Source of the DNA: a virus
Reading direction: 5' to 3' (one strand)
DNA: 26,854 nt
Virus record (IMG/VR): IMGVR_UViG_3300044630_001266
Location: 1 to 26,854 of that record
Shown: one piece after another, positions 15,359-22,916 of the stretch
Layout: each line of letters opens with the position of its first letter
How positions within the stretch are numbered: the stretch's first letter is position 1
Position numbers and translations under genes: made by a program
Notes under the pieces: generated by a model
Told to the model about the DNA's origin: nothing
Seen by the model: only the letters and a program-made list of their open reading frames with translations
Database searches by the model: none

Positions 15359-15559
15359 CTATTCGATAGTATTTTTATCTCTTTTAATATGTCCTACAAC
15401 TTTACCAGCATTCTTTCCTTCTTTGATAGAATACCCAGAAGTTCCGTTTGCGTTTATAGCAACTTCTTTTCTTGCTTTTAGTAAAGCTTTTTCTTTCTTT
15501 TCGATTTCTTGATTAGCAGAATATATTGCCATCGTTCTATCGAATTTACTGTTTGTCAT
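15359..15559 (-). CDS. Small charged hypothetical protein (66 aa)
   Basis: A 66-residue protein starting MTNSKFDRTMAIYSANQ, with a lysine/glutamate helix (about 17-33) followed by a Gly-rich basic tail with KEGKNAGKVVGHIKRDK. The ribosome site AAGGAA lies in the end of the upstream gene, with which it overlaps by 14 bases. No family was recognised; nucleic-acid binding would fit the composition. Confidence 0.5.
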   Translation of the reverse strand: MTNSKFDRTMAIYSANQEIEKKEKALLKARKEVAINANGTSGYSIKEGKNAGKVVGHIKRDKNTIE

Positions 15560-15920
15560 TTTCTTTTTCCTTTTCTTTTTTCTTTGTAAAATCAGCTTTC
15601 ACTACTGTTGGTGAAACAGCTTCTTTTGCTATCTTATCTAATTCATTTTGTATTTCAATTTGTTTGCTCGTCACTAAATCAAGAGTATCATAATTTAAAT
15701 TATCAATATAATTTTTAGCGATATCAGCACCTAGTTCTAAGACTAGTAAATCTTTACCAGCTGCAATCATAGCTGACCCACAAGATATAGCTTGTCTTGG
15801 TGTTTTAATATTCATAATAGATCTCCAAAGAGGTTGAAGAAGAACATTTTGTTCATGTTCTACACGTCTTTGTTGTTCTTGTATCTTTGTCATATCAATC
15901 GTATTATTATCATCGCTCAT
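15546..15920 (-). CDS. Hypothetical protein (124 aa)
   Basis: A 124-residue protein starting MSDDNNTIDMTKIQEQQRRV, with a strong GAGGA ribosome site. It has a helical N-terminus, a Gly/Ala-rich centre (ISCGSAMIAAGKDLLVLELG) and a Lys/Glu tail (TKKKEKEKENDKQ) that gives a purine-rich run in the DNA. It follows the primase gene on the same strand by eight bases. No catalytic motif was identified, and the family is unknown. Confidence 0.55.
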   Translation of the reverse strand: MSDDNNTIDMTKIQEQQRRVEHEQNVLLQPLWRSIMNIKTPRQAISCGSAMIAAGKDLLVLELGADIAKNYIDNLNYDTLDLVTSKQIEIQNELDKIAKEAVSPTVVKADFTKKKEKEKENDKQ

Positions 15921-15928
15921 ATTTTCCT

Positions 15929-16957
15929 CTATATTTTACAACGTACCCATTTATTAAAAGCAAGTTCTGCTTCTAGTCCACGATACGTATTTTCATTAAT
16001 TAAATTTACTATATTTATCTTAGGATGTTTTAAAACTATTTCATTTATATCTTTACCAGATATATTTGAAGGGAGCAGGCATACTCCATATCCTAAGCTT
16101 ATACACTTATATATAGATTTACAAATTTCAACATTTCTTGGTTCATTATCTATTATTACTATTACACGTTCTTTATTTTTTAAAAGTCTTTTTATTTCAA
16201 AAGAAGTACCTGCAACAGCAACAGCATTAGGTAAGAACATACTATCAATCGGTCCTTCAACAGCATATATAGTCTTATTCTCATCTAACTTTTCTAAACC
16301 AAATATCTTTTCGTTCTTCTCGTTTGTCTTAATTGTATAATACTTTGGTAATTCTTTTCCTAAAGTACGTCCTTGTATTGCAAGTAAATTCTTTTTCTTA
16401 TCGTAAAATGGTATTACTAACCTTGGATGATCTTCTTCAATCGAAGCAAACTTCGGTGCAACATTGTCATTAACCCATTTTTTAAATGTATTAACCCAAT
16501 ATAAAGATGCAAGGTATTCAGTTGGTATTTTACGTTTTGATAAGTACTTACGAACAGGATGTTCATTTTGTAGAGTGGTGACACACTCAGCATTAAGAAG
16601 ACCAGAAATAGTTTCTTTCTTATTCTCTGGTTTAAATTGGTCAAAGAAGTCTTTAATCGGTTCTTTAGAGACTCCAACTTTAGAATTACTTTTATATTTT
16701 TCAACATTATATTCACTTTCTAATTTAGGATCAATAAATTTTAAAAAATTACTAAACCCCATACTAGCACTACAATTGTGACATTTGAAGTTTAAATTAT
16801 TTTTAATCTTGTAAATAAAACCTCTTGCCTTTAATATACTACGTTTAGAATCTTTACATATTGGACAACTGAAATTCCAAAGATAAGTATTTTTCTTCTT
16901 AAAGTTTCTCAATTTTGGAGATACTAAATCAATGTATTTGATGTCAATAAACAACAT
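15929..16957 (-). CDS. 61: DNA primase, T4 gp61-like
   Basis: A 342-residue primase, the same length as T4 gp61. It has an N-terminal zinc finger with Cys31/Cys34 (CPIC) and Cys59/Cys62 (CHNC), and a TOPRIM core with Glu234 (YAVEGPIDSMF), GTSF near 250-253 and an acidic cluster starting at Asp270 (IIDNEPRN). It makes the RNA primers for lagging-strand synthesis together with the gp41 helicase, which is not in the window. The gene is first after a predicted promoter whose -10 box is only ten bases from the ATG, and has no Shine-Dalgarno. Confidence 0.93.
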   Translation of the reverse strand: MLFIDIKYIDLVSPKLRNFKKKNTYLWNFSCPICKDSKRSILKARGFIYKIKNNLNFKCHNCSASMGFSNFLKFIDPKLESEYNVEKYKSNSKVGVSKEPIKDFFDQFKPENKKETISGLLNAECVTTLQNEHPVRKYLSKRKIPTEYLASLYWVNTFKKWVNDNVAPKFASIEEDHPRLVIPFYDKKKNLLAIQGRTLGKELPKYYTIKTNEKNEKIFGLEKLDENKTIYAVEGPIDSMFLPNAVAVAGTSFEIKRLLKNKERVIVIIDNEPRNVEICKSIYKCISLGYGVCLLPSNISGKDINEIVLKHPKINIVNLINENTYRGLEAELAFNKWVRCKI

Positions 16958-16967
16958 AATAACGTAT

Positions 16968-16996
16968 ATTATACTATATTTTAACTTGTATGTAAA
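16968..16996 (-). promoter_or_regulatory. Promoter TTTACA-17-TATAAT upstream of primase
   Basis: The minus strand carries TTTACA (16991-16996), a 17-bp spacer beginning TACAAGT and TATAAT (16968-16973) followed by ATAC. The first 13 bases and the -10 with ATAC are the same as at 5229-5257. Ten bases separate the -10 from the primase ATG at 16957, so the leader would be about three or four bases. Confidence 0.72.
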
Positions 16997-17001
16997 GTGT
17001 T

Positions 17002-17445
17002 TTAACTAAACAATTTTAACAATATTTGGGCTAAACTCTTATATTCCATACCCATAGCAATAGCTAAAATAGCACCACCAGCATACCATTTCCAACGTTC
17101 AATATTTTGTACTTTATTTGATAATTTCTCAATATTGGTTGAACTTGTATTTGATAAATGGTAGCTTACTTCTTTAATTTCTTTATGCACATCCATTATA
17201 CGCATATTTAAATCATGTATTTCGCTATTTAAATGCTCACTCTTTTGTTCATTATTTTCAATTCTTACTTCATGTTGAGAAATTAACTTACTTACTTCTA
17301 ATGAAGCATCTGCTAATTTATCTACATTTCTATCAAGTTTGCCTAATAATGTTTTAAGTAATTCAATATCAGATGTTAATTTAACGAAACGTGACTTAGT
17401 GTTTCCATTTCCATTACCATTACCATTTTCATAGTTATCTGACAT
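17002..17445 (-). CDS. XhlA-like coiled-coil protein with C-terminal membrane anchor
   Basis: A 147-residue protein with an Asn-Gly repeat at residues 7-15, a long heptad-rich coiled coil (about 19-117) and a C-terminal membrane segment that begins WKWYAGGAILAIAMG. This layout matches XhlA-type hemolysin/lysis-associated proteins and some tail-associated coiled-coil proteins. The ATG overlaps the stop of the spanin-like gene by 11 bases, which suggests a shared lysis role. Because the coiled coil is longer than in XhlA, the family call is tentative. Confidence 0.55.
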   Translation of the reverse strand: MSDNYENGNGNGNGNTKSRFVKLTSDIELLKTLLGKLDRNVDKLADASLEVSKLISQHEVRIENNEQKSEHLNSEIHDLNMRIMDVHKEIKEVSYHLSNTSSTNIEKLSNKVQNIERWKWYAGGAILAIAMGMEYKSLAQILLKLFS

Positions 17446-18097
17446 TTTTTTGTAGTCTTTCTGCTTCTTTTACCCAATTTTGTAAAGCAATTAATTTTTC
17501 ACGTACTATATTACATTCTGTATAATTATCAACAGTTGTTTCTAATAACGTTATTAATTCTACTTTATTGTTTTCATTTGTTTTGGACTTTCCATCAACA
17601 CCTCTGGTGGCATTGGGTATTTCGGGGATACCTGTGATGGCTTCATTATGGAGCAATTTGACATCATAAGGAAGAGCACACTGCCTATTAAGATTGTCAG
17701 GGATAATCTTTGATACTTTTGCATGGACATTTTCACCTCTTTCATTTATTTTTTTAACTATTCTCTCTAAATTTTTATCTGAAGCTTCAGACAAATCTTT
17801 TATTTGTTTTTCGTATGTTTTTATTTTATTTTTACTTTCATTTAATGCTTTTTTAGTAGCAGAAGAACTATTCGCATAATTTAATCCTTCTAACCATGTT
17901 CCTAATATTAATACAATTAAAAACATTATACGATAGAAAAATTTAAGTGGGATTGGTATAAAAGGAATAGATGTAATTATAAATCCTACTAGACCTGTAA
18001 GAAATATTGCATGAAACACAAAATCAGGTATTAATGTAAATAATGTTGATAATGTGAAAAAACTACTTAATGATTTTATACTTAAAAATTCAAACAT
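17435..18097 (-). CDS. Rz-like inner-membrane spanin subunit
   Basis: A 220-residue protein with an unusually hydrophobic N-terminus (segments at about 12-43 and 52-68), a charged coiled coil (78-125), then a C-terminal region with paired cysteines (RQCALPYDVKLLHNEA at 138-153 and YTECNIVREKLIALQNWVKE near 192-211). The LLHNEA and ALQxWV pattern is typical of Rz/LysB-type i-spanins, which join an outer-membrane lipoprotein to disrupt the outer membrane at lysis. Most i-spanins have a single membrane segment, so the two or three here are unusual. An o-spanin candidate is nested in the +1 frame at 17560-17730, which strongly supports the call. Confidence 0.72.
   Translation of the reverse strand: MFEFLSIKSLSSFFTLSTLFTLIPDFVFHAIFLTGLVGFIITSIPFIPIPLKFFYRIMFLIVLILGTWLEGLNYANSSSATKKALNESKNKIKTYEKQIKDLSEASDKNLERIVKKINERGENVHAKVSKIIPDNLNRQCALPYDVKLLHNEAITGIPEIPNATRGVDGKSKTNENNKVELITLLETTVDNYTECNIVREKLIALQNWVKEAERLQKNVR
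17560..17730 (-). CDS. Rz1-like outer-membrane spanin lipoprotein nested in Rz
   Basis: A 56-codon frame lies entirely inside the i-spanin gene in the +1 frame, over Rz codons about 123-179. It starts MSMQKYQRLS, has a hydrophobic signal segment (LTILIGSVLFL) and a lipobox ending MMSNC (Cys26). The mature part of about 31 residues is proline-rich (KPSQVSPKYPMPPEV and ESPK), the hallmark of Rz1. GAGGTG lies four bases before the chosen ATG; two nearby in-frame ATGs are alternative starts. A nested lipoprotein with signal, lipobox, prolines and ribosome site is very unlikely by chance. Confidence 0.82.
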   Translation of the reverse strand: MSMQKYQRLSLTILIGSVLFLMMSNCSIMKPSQVSPKYPMPPEVLMESPKQMKTIK

Positions 18098-18100
18098 AAA

Positions 18101-18871
18101 TTAATTCAATTCTGTTGCTACTATATTTGCTATTTCTTGTTCTTTAGATTCTTTATTCCTTTTAATAGAAGACCAAGATCCACCACCATAACGATTAAAA
18201 CGAATTGCTTTCATTTTATCACCATTTTTTAAAACTATAATTCCTTTAGGATTTTTACGAGCAAAATTATAAATTAAACTTTCTCCTTCATCTTCTAAAT
18301 TTAAATATTCAGACCAACGAGTCCATTTAGTTTTACCATTTTTAAATTTACCATATATAGAATCTTTAACATTAAACATAGCATAACGTCTTGCAGCTTT
18401 TTGTGAAACAACTGGGGCATCTGTACTTACACCAGCACCTGTGACATTTGCTATATCTTCTTGTACTTCTTCTGTTAAATATAAATCTCTTAAAAAATCT
18501 TTTACTTCTTGTTCATCTAAATTCATTGACTCATTAGATGATAATAATTCATTATATCTTGATTCAACTAGATATAGTGATTCTTTTTTAATATAAAATT
18601 CTTTGATTAAGTATAATGCTGCAACTAGAGATTTAAGACGATTATCTCCTCCAGGAAGTTTTGCTAATAACATTTTTAATTTAAAAACTAATCGATGCAA
18701 ATATGAAAATGATTCACGTTCTGCTGAAGTTTTTAATTCTGAATATTTTTTAAGATAATTACCTTTATCATCAATAATTCCATATTCATATGCTTTTGTC
18801 TTCACGAAAGGTGTGACAAGCAAATATAAAATTCTTAAAGCGATAAGATTATCTACTACTAGATTTGCCAT
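18101..18871 (-). CDS. Conserved marine T4-like phage protein, probably virion-associated
   Basis: A 256-residue protein beginning MANLVVDNLIALRILYLLVT. It has an N-terminal helical domain (about 1-140; ERESFSYLHRLVFKLKMLL is typical), a linker TGAGVSTDAPVVSQKAARRY, and a C-terminal basic beta-rich domain with ARKNPKGIIVLKNG and AIRFNRYGGGSW. I recall this two-part layout from conserved proteins of T4-like cyanophages beside structural genes. The role is not established. AAGAGAA lies before the ATG. Its stop is three bases before the i-spanin gene. Confidence 0.65.
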   Translation of the reverse strand: MANLVVDNLIALRILYLLVTPFVKTKAYEYGIIDDKGNYLKKYSELKTSAERESFSYLHRLVFKLKMLLAKLPGGDNRLKSLVAALYLIKEFYIKKESLYLVESRYNELLSSNESMNLDEQEVKDFLRDLYLTEEVQEDIANVTGAGVSTDAPVVSQKAARRYAMFNVKDSIYGKFKNGKTKWTRWSEYLNLEDEGESLIYNFARKNPKGIIVLKNGDKMKAIRFNRYGGGSWSSIKRNKESKEQEIANIVATELN

Positions 18872-19260
18872 TATATTTCTCTTAATTTCTTTTGTACGTT
18901 TTCATCAATCGTCAAACTTGTTGTACGAACTGCTGTGTCTGGAATAAACTCAGGCAGTCTTCCAAGATAGGTAAGAAAAGGAATTAATACATTCCAATTA
19001 TCTTCACCTATCTTAAAAAACAACATTTTTGTTGCAGATTGTCCCCAAAGATTATAGATAATAATTATATGATTTAATATAAGTCTTTCTTTTAAATCAT
19101 CTATATTTAAAGAAAGTTTATATCTTTTTAAAAGTTTAGAAAGATGAATAAATCTTTTTAAATCATCTTCAAATTCTGATAAATTCCCAATAGTAGGATT
19201 ATCATAATATTTAATAGCATAACTTAGGAAATTACTTTCCGCTAGTTTTTGCTCTGTCAT
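18871..19260 (-). CDS. Conserved marine T4-like phage protein (129 aa)
   Basis: A 129-residue helical protein starting MTEQKLAESNFLSYAIKYYD. The segments EFEDDLKRFIHLSKLLKRY and DLKERLILNHIIIIYNLWG, followed by MLFFKIGEDNW, resemble a conserved family that I associate with virion gene clusters in T4-like cyanophages. No enzyme motif is visible. It overlaps the coiled-coil gene by 29 bases and abuts the 18101-18871 gene, so the three are probably co-translated. Confidence 0.62.
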   Translation of the reverse strand: MTEQKLAESNFLSYAIKYYDNPTIGNLSEFEDDLKRFIHLSKLLKRYKLSLNIDDLKERLILNHIIIIYNLWGQSATKMLFFKIGEDNWNVLIPFLTYLGRLPEFIPDTAVRTTSLTIDENVQKKLREI

Positions 19261-19453
19261 TATCTTTGGTTGAAGTTTCTTCTTTTGATTTAGTTGAAAT
19301 AGCTACTTCATTTAATGCTTGTACAGCACCAGTCAACATATCAATCTCTTTTACAGTTTGAGCTGTTGTATTACGAAGTTGAACCAAAAAGTTCTGCTTT
19401 TCTGTTAAAATTTTAGAATACTCTTCAATTTTATTTTTTACATCATATGTCAT
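19232..19453 (-). CDS. Small coiled-coil protein (73 aa)
   Basis: A 73-residue protein starting MTYDVKNKIEEYSKIL, with one coiled-coil helix over about residues 4-53 (QLRNTTAQTVKEIDMLTG in the middle) and a Ser/Thr/Lys tail. A clear AAGG ribosome site precedes the ATG. It lies between a structural gene and the 129-aa gene. It looks like a small chaperone or assembly protein of the virion cluster, but that is only an inference. Confidence 0.55.
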   Translation of the reverse strand: MTYDVKNKIEEYSKILTEKQNFLVQLRNTTAQTVKEIDMLTGAVQALNEVAISTKSKEETSTKDNDRAKTSGK

Positions 19454-19475
19454 AATTTAAACCTTAATTATATAA

Positions 19476-20069
19476 TTATACTATTGTCATTCCTCTAGAT
19501 GATAGAATGATCCATCCACTAGCTAATGCTAATAATGTTATTGAAGCACCAACAGTGCTACTATTAACTGTTGTGAATCCAACTCGAGTCGCAACGTTAA
19601 TTGATACTGAACCAGTACCTGCTATCACATTTATAATTTTAACTTGTCCTGTTGTACCTGTTGCAAGAGATAAAGAATCACTTCCAGAAGATAAAGTAAA
19701 GTTAGTTATTGCTGTTGATACACTTGCAGCAGCATTACCTGTTGCAGCTTGAGGTGTTTGTGAAAAACTTAAAAAACCATTTGATATTGCTAAATTGCCA
19801 GCAACGTCAAGTTTCTCAGATGGTGTAGAAGTACCGATACCTACTTTATCAGCAGAAGCATCTGTGAAAAGTAGATTATTATCGTTATCTCCAGAGATAC
19901 GAGTATCTTGGTCAGCACCATTTGAATTTACTATTACAGCAGAATTCAAGTTTGCTAAGAAGTTTGTAATTGTTATTTTTTTATTCGAACCACCCTGTAC
20001 GAGTGTGAATAGATCTGCACCAGCAGCACTGGTTGCAGCAGTTAAATCTGATATTTTTTGATCAGCCAT
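19476..20069 (-). CDS. Virion or tail-fibre-like structural protein (197 aa)
   Basis: A 197-residue protein starting MADQKISDLTAATSAAG, a common opening of phage fibre and adhesin proteins. Residues 75-90 carry VGIGTSTPSEKLDVAG, a repeat motif typical of trimeric fibre stems. The C-terminal half is rich in Ser, Thr, Ala and Gly and likely beta-structured. GC is higher than in neighbouring genes. AGGAG lies at the usual spacing. A tail-fibre or virion-surface role is likely, though the receptor is unknown. Confidence 0.75.
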   Translation of the reverse strand: MADQKISDLTAATSAAGADLFTLVQGGSNKKITITNFLANLNSAVIVNSNGADQDTRISGDNDNNLLFTDASADKVGIGTSTPSEKLDVAGNLAISNGFLSFSQTPQAATGNAAASVSTAITNFTLSSGSDSLSLATGTTGQVKIINVIAGTGSVSINVATRVGFTTVNSSTVGASITLLALASGWIILSSRGMTIV

Positions 20070-20096
20070 TATTTTCTCCTATTATATGTTATAGAG

Positions 20097-20124
20097 GGGA
20101 TGATTATTTGTATCTAACCATCCC
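20097..20124 (-). other. Hairpin between two structural genes
   Basis: On the minus strand GGGATGGTT pairs with AATCATCCC around a 10-base loop (eight Watson-Crick pairs and one G-U). No T-run follows, so it is not a typical terminator. It lies in the 83-base gap between the 499-aa and 197-aa structural genes and may stabilise or separate their mRNAs. Confidence 0.4.
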
Positions 20125-20152
20125 AACTCTAGGATTGTTTTTATTTTATTTA

Positions 20153-21652
20153 TTAACTATCTTTGAACTCAGTATCGTCAGCTTGATCGCCAGTGATTGT
20201 TCCCATAGCAACAAGTGTTTCATAATTTACTCTACCAGCACGTCCACCTGTTCCTACTGTTCTTACTACCCAACCAGCATGAGCTGTTCCACTTGTAGAA
20301 GAATCTCCTAGTGAAGATATAGCAGTTGCTTGGTTAGTAGATGCTTGGATTTCAAAGTACTGATTATTGTTGCCAGTGCCAGAAATCAAAACGATTGTGA
20401 ATGGTGTATATGTTAAACCAGTTGGTGTACCACTAGTAGTTGTTAATGCTGAACCAGCTTCAGTAGTCAAAGTAAAGCCAGTGACAGATGGTGAAGTACC
20501 AGTAATAGCAGAAACAGTATAGATATTTCCTGTTGCATAACTAGTAATAGTACCAGTTCCACCTAGTGTTCCAGTAATTCTAATACGATCACCAACTGCT
20601 AAAGTAGTAGCAGTACAAGTAAATTCGCCACCAGTACCAGAAATAGCAACACCAGCAAGAGCAGTACGACCTGCTGCAGCTTCAGCAGTAGTTGCTAAAC
20701 GGAAAGTTCCTGCAGCAAAACCGAGAGCAGATACGAAATACTCAGTATCATTTGATAAACCAGTAATAGCAGTAGAACCAGCATGGAAATACTTAACTGA
20801 TTCAGCAGCAACTAAGCCGTGAGTAGCATAAGCGATTTGCTCAGTAGCGATTGTCACACCAGAAGTAGGAATAGTACGACGAGGTTTGTTAACAACAACA
20901 GTTGGAGCTGATGTGTACGCAGAACCTGAGTCAGTGACAGCAACTGCTGTGACCAAACCACCAGAGATAGTTGCAGTACCTGTAGCAGTATCACCAGTGA
21001 AAGTTTGTGTACTAGAACCAGTACCAGTCAAGTTAATGGCAGTACCAGCTTGAGCATTTGATAAAGAACTTGCTAATTTAAATGTATCACCATCAACCAC
21101 GATAATGAAGTAAGCAGTACCATCTACCAAACCAGTAATTGCAGTTGCACCTACTTTTAAGTATGTTAGTTTAGTACCAGTTAATAATCTATGATTAGCA
21201 GAAGTGATAGTATCGTCAGCAGTAGAAACAGCAGTCGTTGGAATAGTCAACGATACTGGAGCAGTCAATGTGACTGCAGGTGTTTCTAGATAACGAAGAC
21301 CACCAGAAGCAACAGCGATAGAAACTACATTGTCTCCACCTGATACTGCTTCTGTAGCATCTACTCCAAAAACTTTAGTTGGATCAGATACATACTTTGG
21401 TTTTTCTGATAATGTATATGATGCACCTGCATTAACTGCAGTAAGTGTTGCACCAACAACACCAGCAACAACAGTTGCTGCTGTGTCTGAAGCGATGTCA
21501 GTAATTCGATAATCTTCATTTGATACACGAATAAAATCACCGATTCTTGATTCTGTAGTAAAAGCAGTTGAAGATCCAGCCACTACGCCATCTGCGTCAA
21601 TAGCGATTGTTCCTGAAGCTGTTTTACTATCTTTATTTCCCCATAATGACAT
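20153..21652 (-). CDS. Large Thr/Ala/Gly-rich virion structural protein (499 aa)
   Basis: A 499-residue protein that opens MSLWGNKD and closes with HAGWVVRTVGTGGRAGRV then YETLVAMGTITGD, end motifs I associate with virion structural proteins of T4-like cyanophages. The middle holds two related repeats, residues about 136-218 and 259-345, each with TIPT, then TAITGL, a YF and a TF(K/R)LA; further beta-repeat segments with GTGTITSYATGNIY follow. The composition is Thr, Ala, Gly and Val rich and the gene is clearly less AT-rich than its neighbours. AAGGA precedes the ATG. A surface, decoration or tail-associated role is likely. Confidence 0.78.
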   Translation of the reverse strand: MSLWGNKDSKTASGTIAIDADGVVAGSSTAFTTESRIGDFIRVSNEDYRITDIASDTAATVVAGVVGATLTAVNAGASYTLSEKPKYVSDPTKVFGVDATEAVSGGDNVVSIAVASGGLRYLETPAVTLTAPVSLTIPTTAVSTADDTITSANHRLLTGTKLTYLKVGATAITGLVDGTAYFIIVVDGDTFKLASSLSNAQAGTAINLTGTGSSTQTFTGDTATGTATISGGLVTAVAVTDSGSAYTSAPTVVVNKPRRTIPTSGVTIATEQIAYATHGLVAAESVKYFHAGSTAITGLSNDTEYFVSALGFAAGTFRLATTAEAAAGRTALAGVAISGTGGEFTCTATTLAVGDRIRITGTLGGTGTITSYATGNIYTVSAITGTSPSVTGFTLTTEAGSALTTTSGTPTGLTYTPFTIVLISGTGNNNQYFEIQASTNQATAISSLGDSSTSGTAHAGWVVRTVGTGGRAGRVNYETLVAMGTITGDQADDTEFKDS

Positions 21653-21673
21653 AGTAATTTTCCTTTTTAGTTA

Positions 21674-21700
21674 AAATAATCACCTTAAGAATGATTATTT
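21674..21700 (-). other. Perfect 9-bp stem-loop ahead of a structural gene
   Basis: AAATAATCA and TGATTATTT form a perfect 9-bp stem around the loop CCTTAAGAA (plus-strand reading). On the minus strand the second arm runs into TTTT. It lies in the 73-base gap between the 111-aa gene and the 499-aa gene, 22 bases before the ATG. It could be a weak terminator or an mRNA 5' stabiliser. Confidence 0.4.
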
Positions 21701-21725
21701 GTTATTATAGCTATAATATAGTTAT

Positions 21726-22061
21726 TCAATTCTTTTTAATAAAATCTGAAAAGCTTTCTTTTATGTTTTCAGTTTTTTGTGTCTTTTCTGATTTTAAATA
21801 ATCTTTGCATGTAGATATATAATCTTCTGCTTTTGTTATCTTGCTTTGTACCCATTCAGGAAGATTATCATTATCAGTAAGCATTTCTTTAATCTCTTTA
21901 GCATTATTTAATATTGAAGTTAATTGGCTTTTAGCCATAGATCCTTCACTATCATATTCTCCTGGATCATTTTCATTATTTAAAGGTTGTTTCTTTTTTA
22001 AATAATCCGATACAGGAGTTGATAGTTTTTTCAATATTTTTTTCTTAAAATTCTCTTCCAT
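21726..22061 (-). CDS. Conserved phage protein with SxxLTSI...WVQSKI domain (111 aa)
   Basis: A 111-residue protein. The C-terminal region EGSMAKSQLTSILNNAKEI followed by LPEWVQSKITKAEDYIS and YLKSE resembles a short helical module that I recall from T4-like marine phage virion and head-associated proteins. The N-terminal 35 residues are basic. Only a weak ribosome site (CAGAG) is seen. It abuts the next gene. A structural or assembly role is likely from context, not proven. Confidence 0.65.
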   Translation of the reverse strand: MEENFKKKILKKLSTPVSDYLKKKQPLNNENDPGEYDSEGSMAKSQLTSILNNAKEIKEMLTDNDNLPEWVQSKITKAEDYISTCKDYLKSEKTQKTENIKESFSDFIKKN

Positions 22062-22295
22062 TTATACTCTGAAATCTAATTTTTTGTTTAATGCATTTAC
22101 TGCACCATCTATTAATCTATTTTGAGGTGCTTCTACTTTTACTTCAGCTGGTTGTGTTTCAACCTTAACTTCAGCTTTTACTTCAGCTTGTACTTCTACT
22201 TTTGGTGCTGCTGCTGGTTGTGCTTCAACTTTAGGAGTCTCAACTGTAGCTTCTTGTACTTTCACTGATGTATTATCTTGTTTATTTTCACTCAT
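22062..22295 (-). CDS. Low-complexity Val/Glu/Lys-rich protein (77 aa)
   Basis: A 77-residue protein whose middle is made of imperfect repeats such as KVEVQAEVKAEVKVE, mixed with proline-alanine linkers (QPAAAPKVE). It ends in a short ordered-looking part (RLIDGAVNALNKKLDFRV). AAGGA lies before the ATG. Repeats of this kind act as extended linkers or disordered tails. Its place in the virion cluster suggests a minor structural or scaffold role, which is an inference. Confidence 0.6.
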   Translation of the reverse strand: MSENKQDNTSVKVQEATVETPKVEAQPAAAPKVEVQAEVKAEVKVETQPAEVKVEAPQNRLIDGAVNALNKKLDFRV

Positions 22296-22349
22296 TTTAT
22301 ATCCTTATTGTTATTATATTGTATTATGTGCCTTCAAACTCTATTTAGT

Positions 22350-22913
22350 CTATATTATAAGCCAAAGTCCTTGACTTGACAGAATTACACCAATTAATGC
22401 TACTATATAACTAGCATAAAATAATGGCATACTTACAGCTAAAATACTCGCTGAAAGTAATACGATACTTAATTGATATGCTGTAGATGCATATGAAATC
22501 CATGGACTTCTTTTTTTAGCATCATCACGTTCAGCTTCTAATTTCTTTGCAATTTCAGCAATTTCTTTTTTATCTTTTTCCATACGTTTTGCTTCAGCGA
22601 TTAGCTTTTCTTTATTTTCTTTATCTATTGCTTGTATTGCAGCAGTTTCATAGATAGATTCACGCACGTTTTTTGCTTGATACCATGCCCATTGATTACT
22701 TGATGCAATAGTATTGTTTAATACGATAGAACTTAACTTACCACCATACCAAGCATTGACTGCTAAAAGCAATGCAAATATGTTAATAACTAATCCTGCT
22801 TTATCTTTAATTTTTGCTTCACGTTCACTTCTTGACCCAACGATTGGTTTCGGTTCGTTTGGATCTTTAGAAGTTTTTGTAAAGGTTTTTAATATTGTAT
22901 CTATAAATGACAT
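22350..22913 (-). CDS. DUF4337-like membrane protein (187 aa)
   Basis: A 187-residue protein: a cytoplasmic head (1-37), a membrane segment at about 39-57 (AGLVINIFALLLAVNAWYGG), then SSNQWAWYQAKNVRESIYE, a charged coiled-coil region (about 96-130) and a C-terminal membrane region (about 146-187). The 'WAWYQAK..R' segment after the first membrane span is typical of DUF4337, whose function is not known. GAGGGA lies at the end of the previous gene. Its presence in the virion cluster is unusual for a membrane protein. Confidence 0.72.
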   Translation of the reverse strand: MSFIDTILKTFTKTSKDPNEPKPIVGSRSEREAKIKDKAGLVINIFALLLAVNAWYGGKLSSIVLNNTIASSNQWAWYQAKNVRESIYETAAIQAIDKENKEKLIAEAKRMEKDKKEIAEIAKKLEAERDDAKKRSPWISYASTAYQLSIVLLSASILAVSMPLFYASYIVALIGVILSSQGLWLII

Positions 22914-22916
22914 AAA

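Noticed and set aside
15792-16340. A 182-codon plus-strand frame over the 124-aa gene and primase
   Set aside because: It crosses two well-supported minus-strand genes and has the composition of an antisense frame.
16417-16716. A 99-codon frame inside the primase gene
   Set aside because: It is an alternative frame over a clear gp61 coding region, with no ribosome site and no domain.
17401-17440. A short tandem repeat as a possible regulatory iteron
   Set aside because: It encodes the Asn-Gly repeat of the XhlA-like protein, so protein coding explains it.
19507-20061. Plus-strand frames over the fibre-like gene
   Set aside because: They are shadows that stay open because the gene is less AT-rich and made of simple codons.
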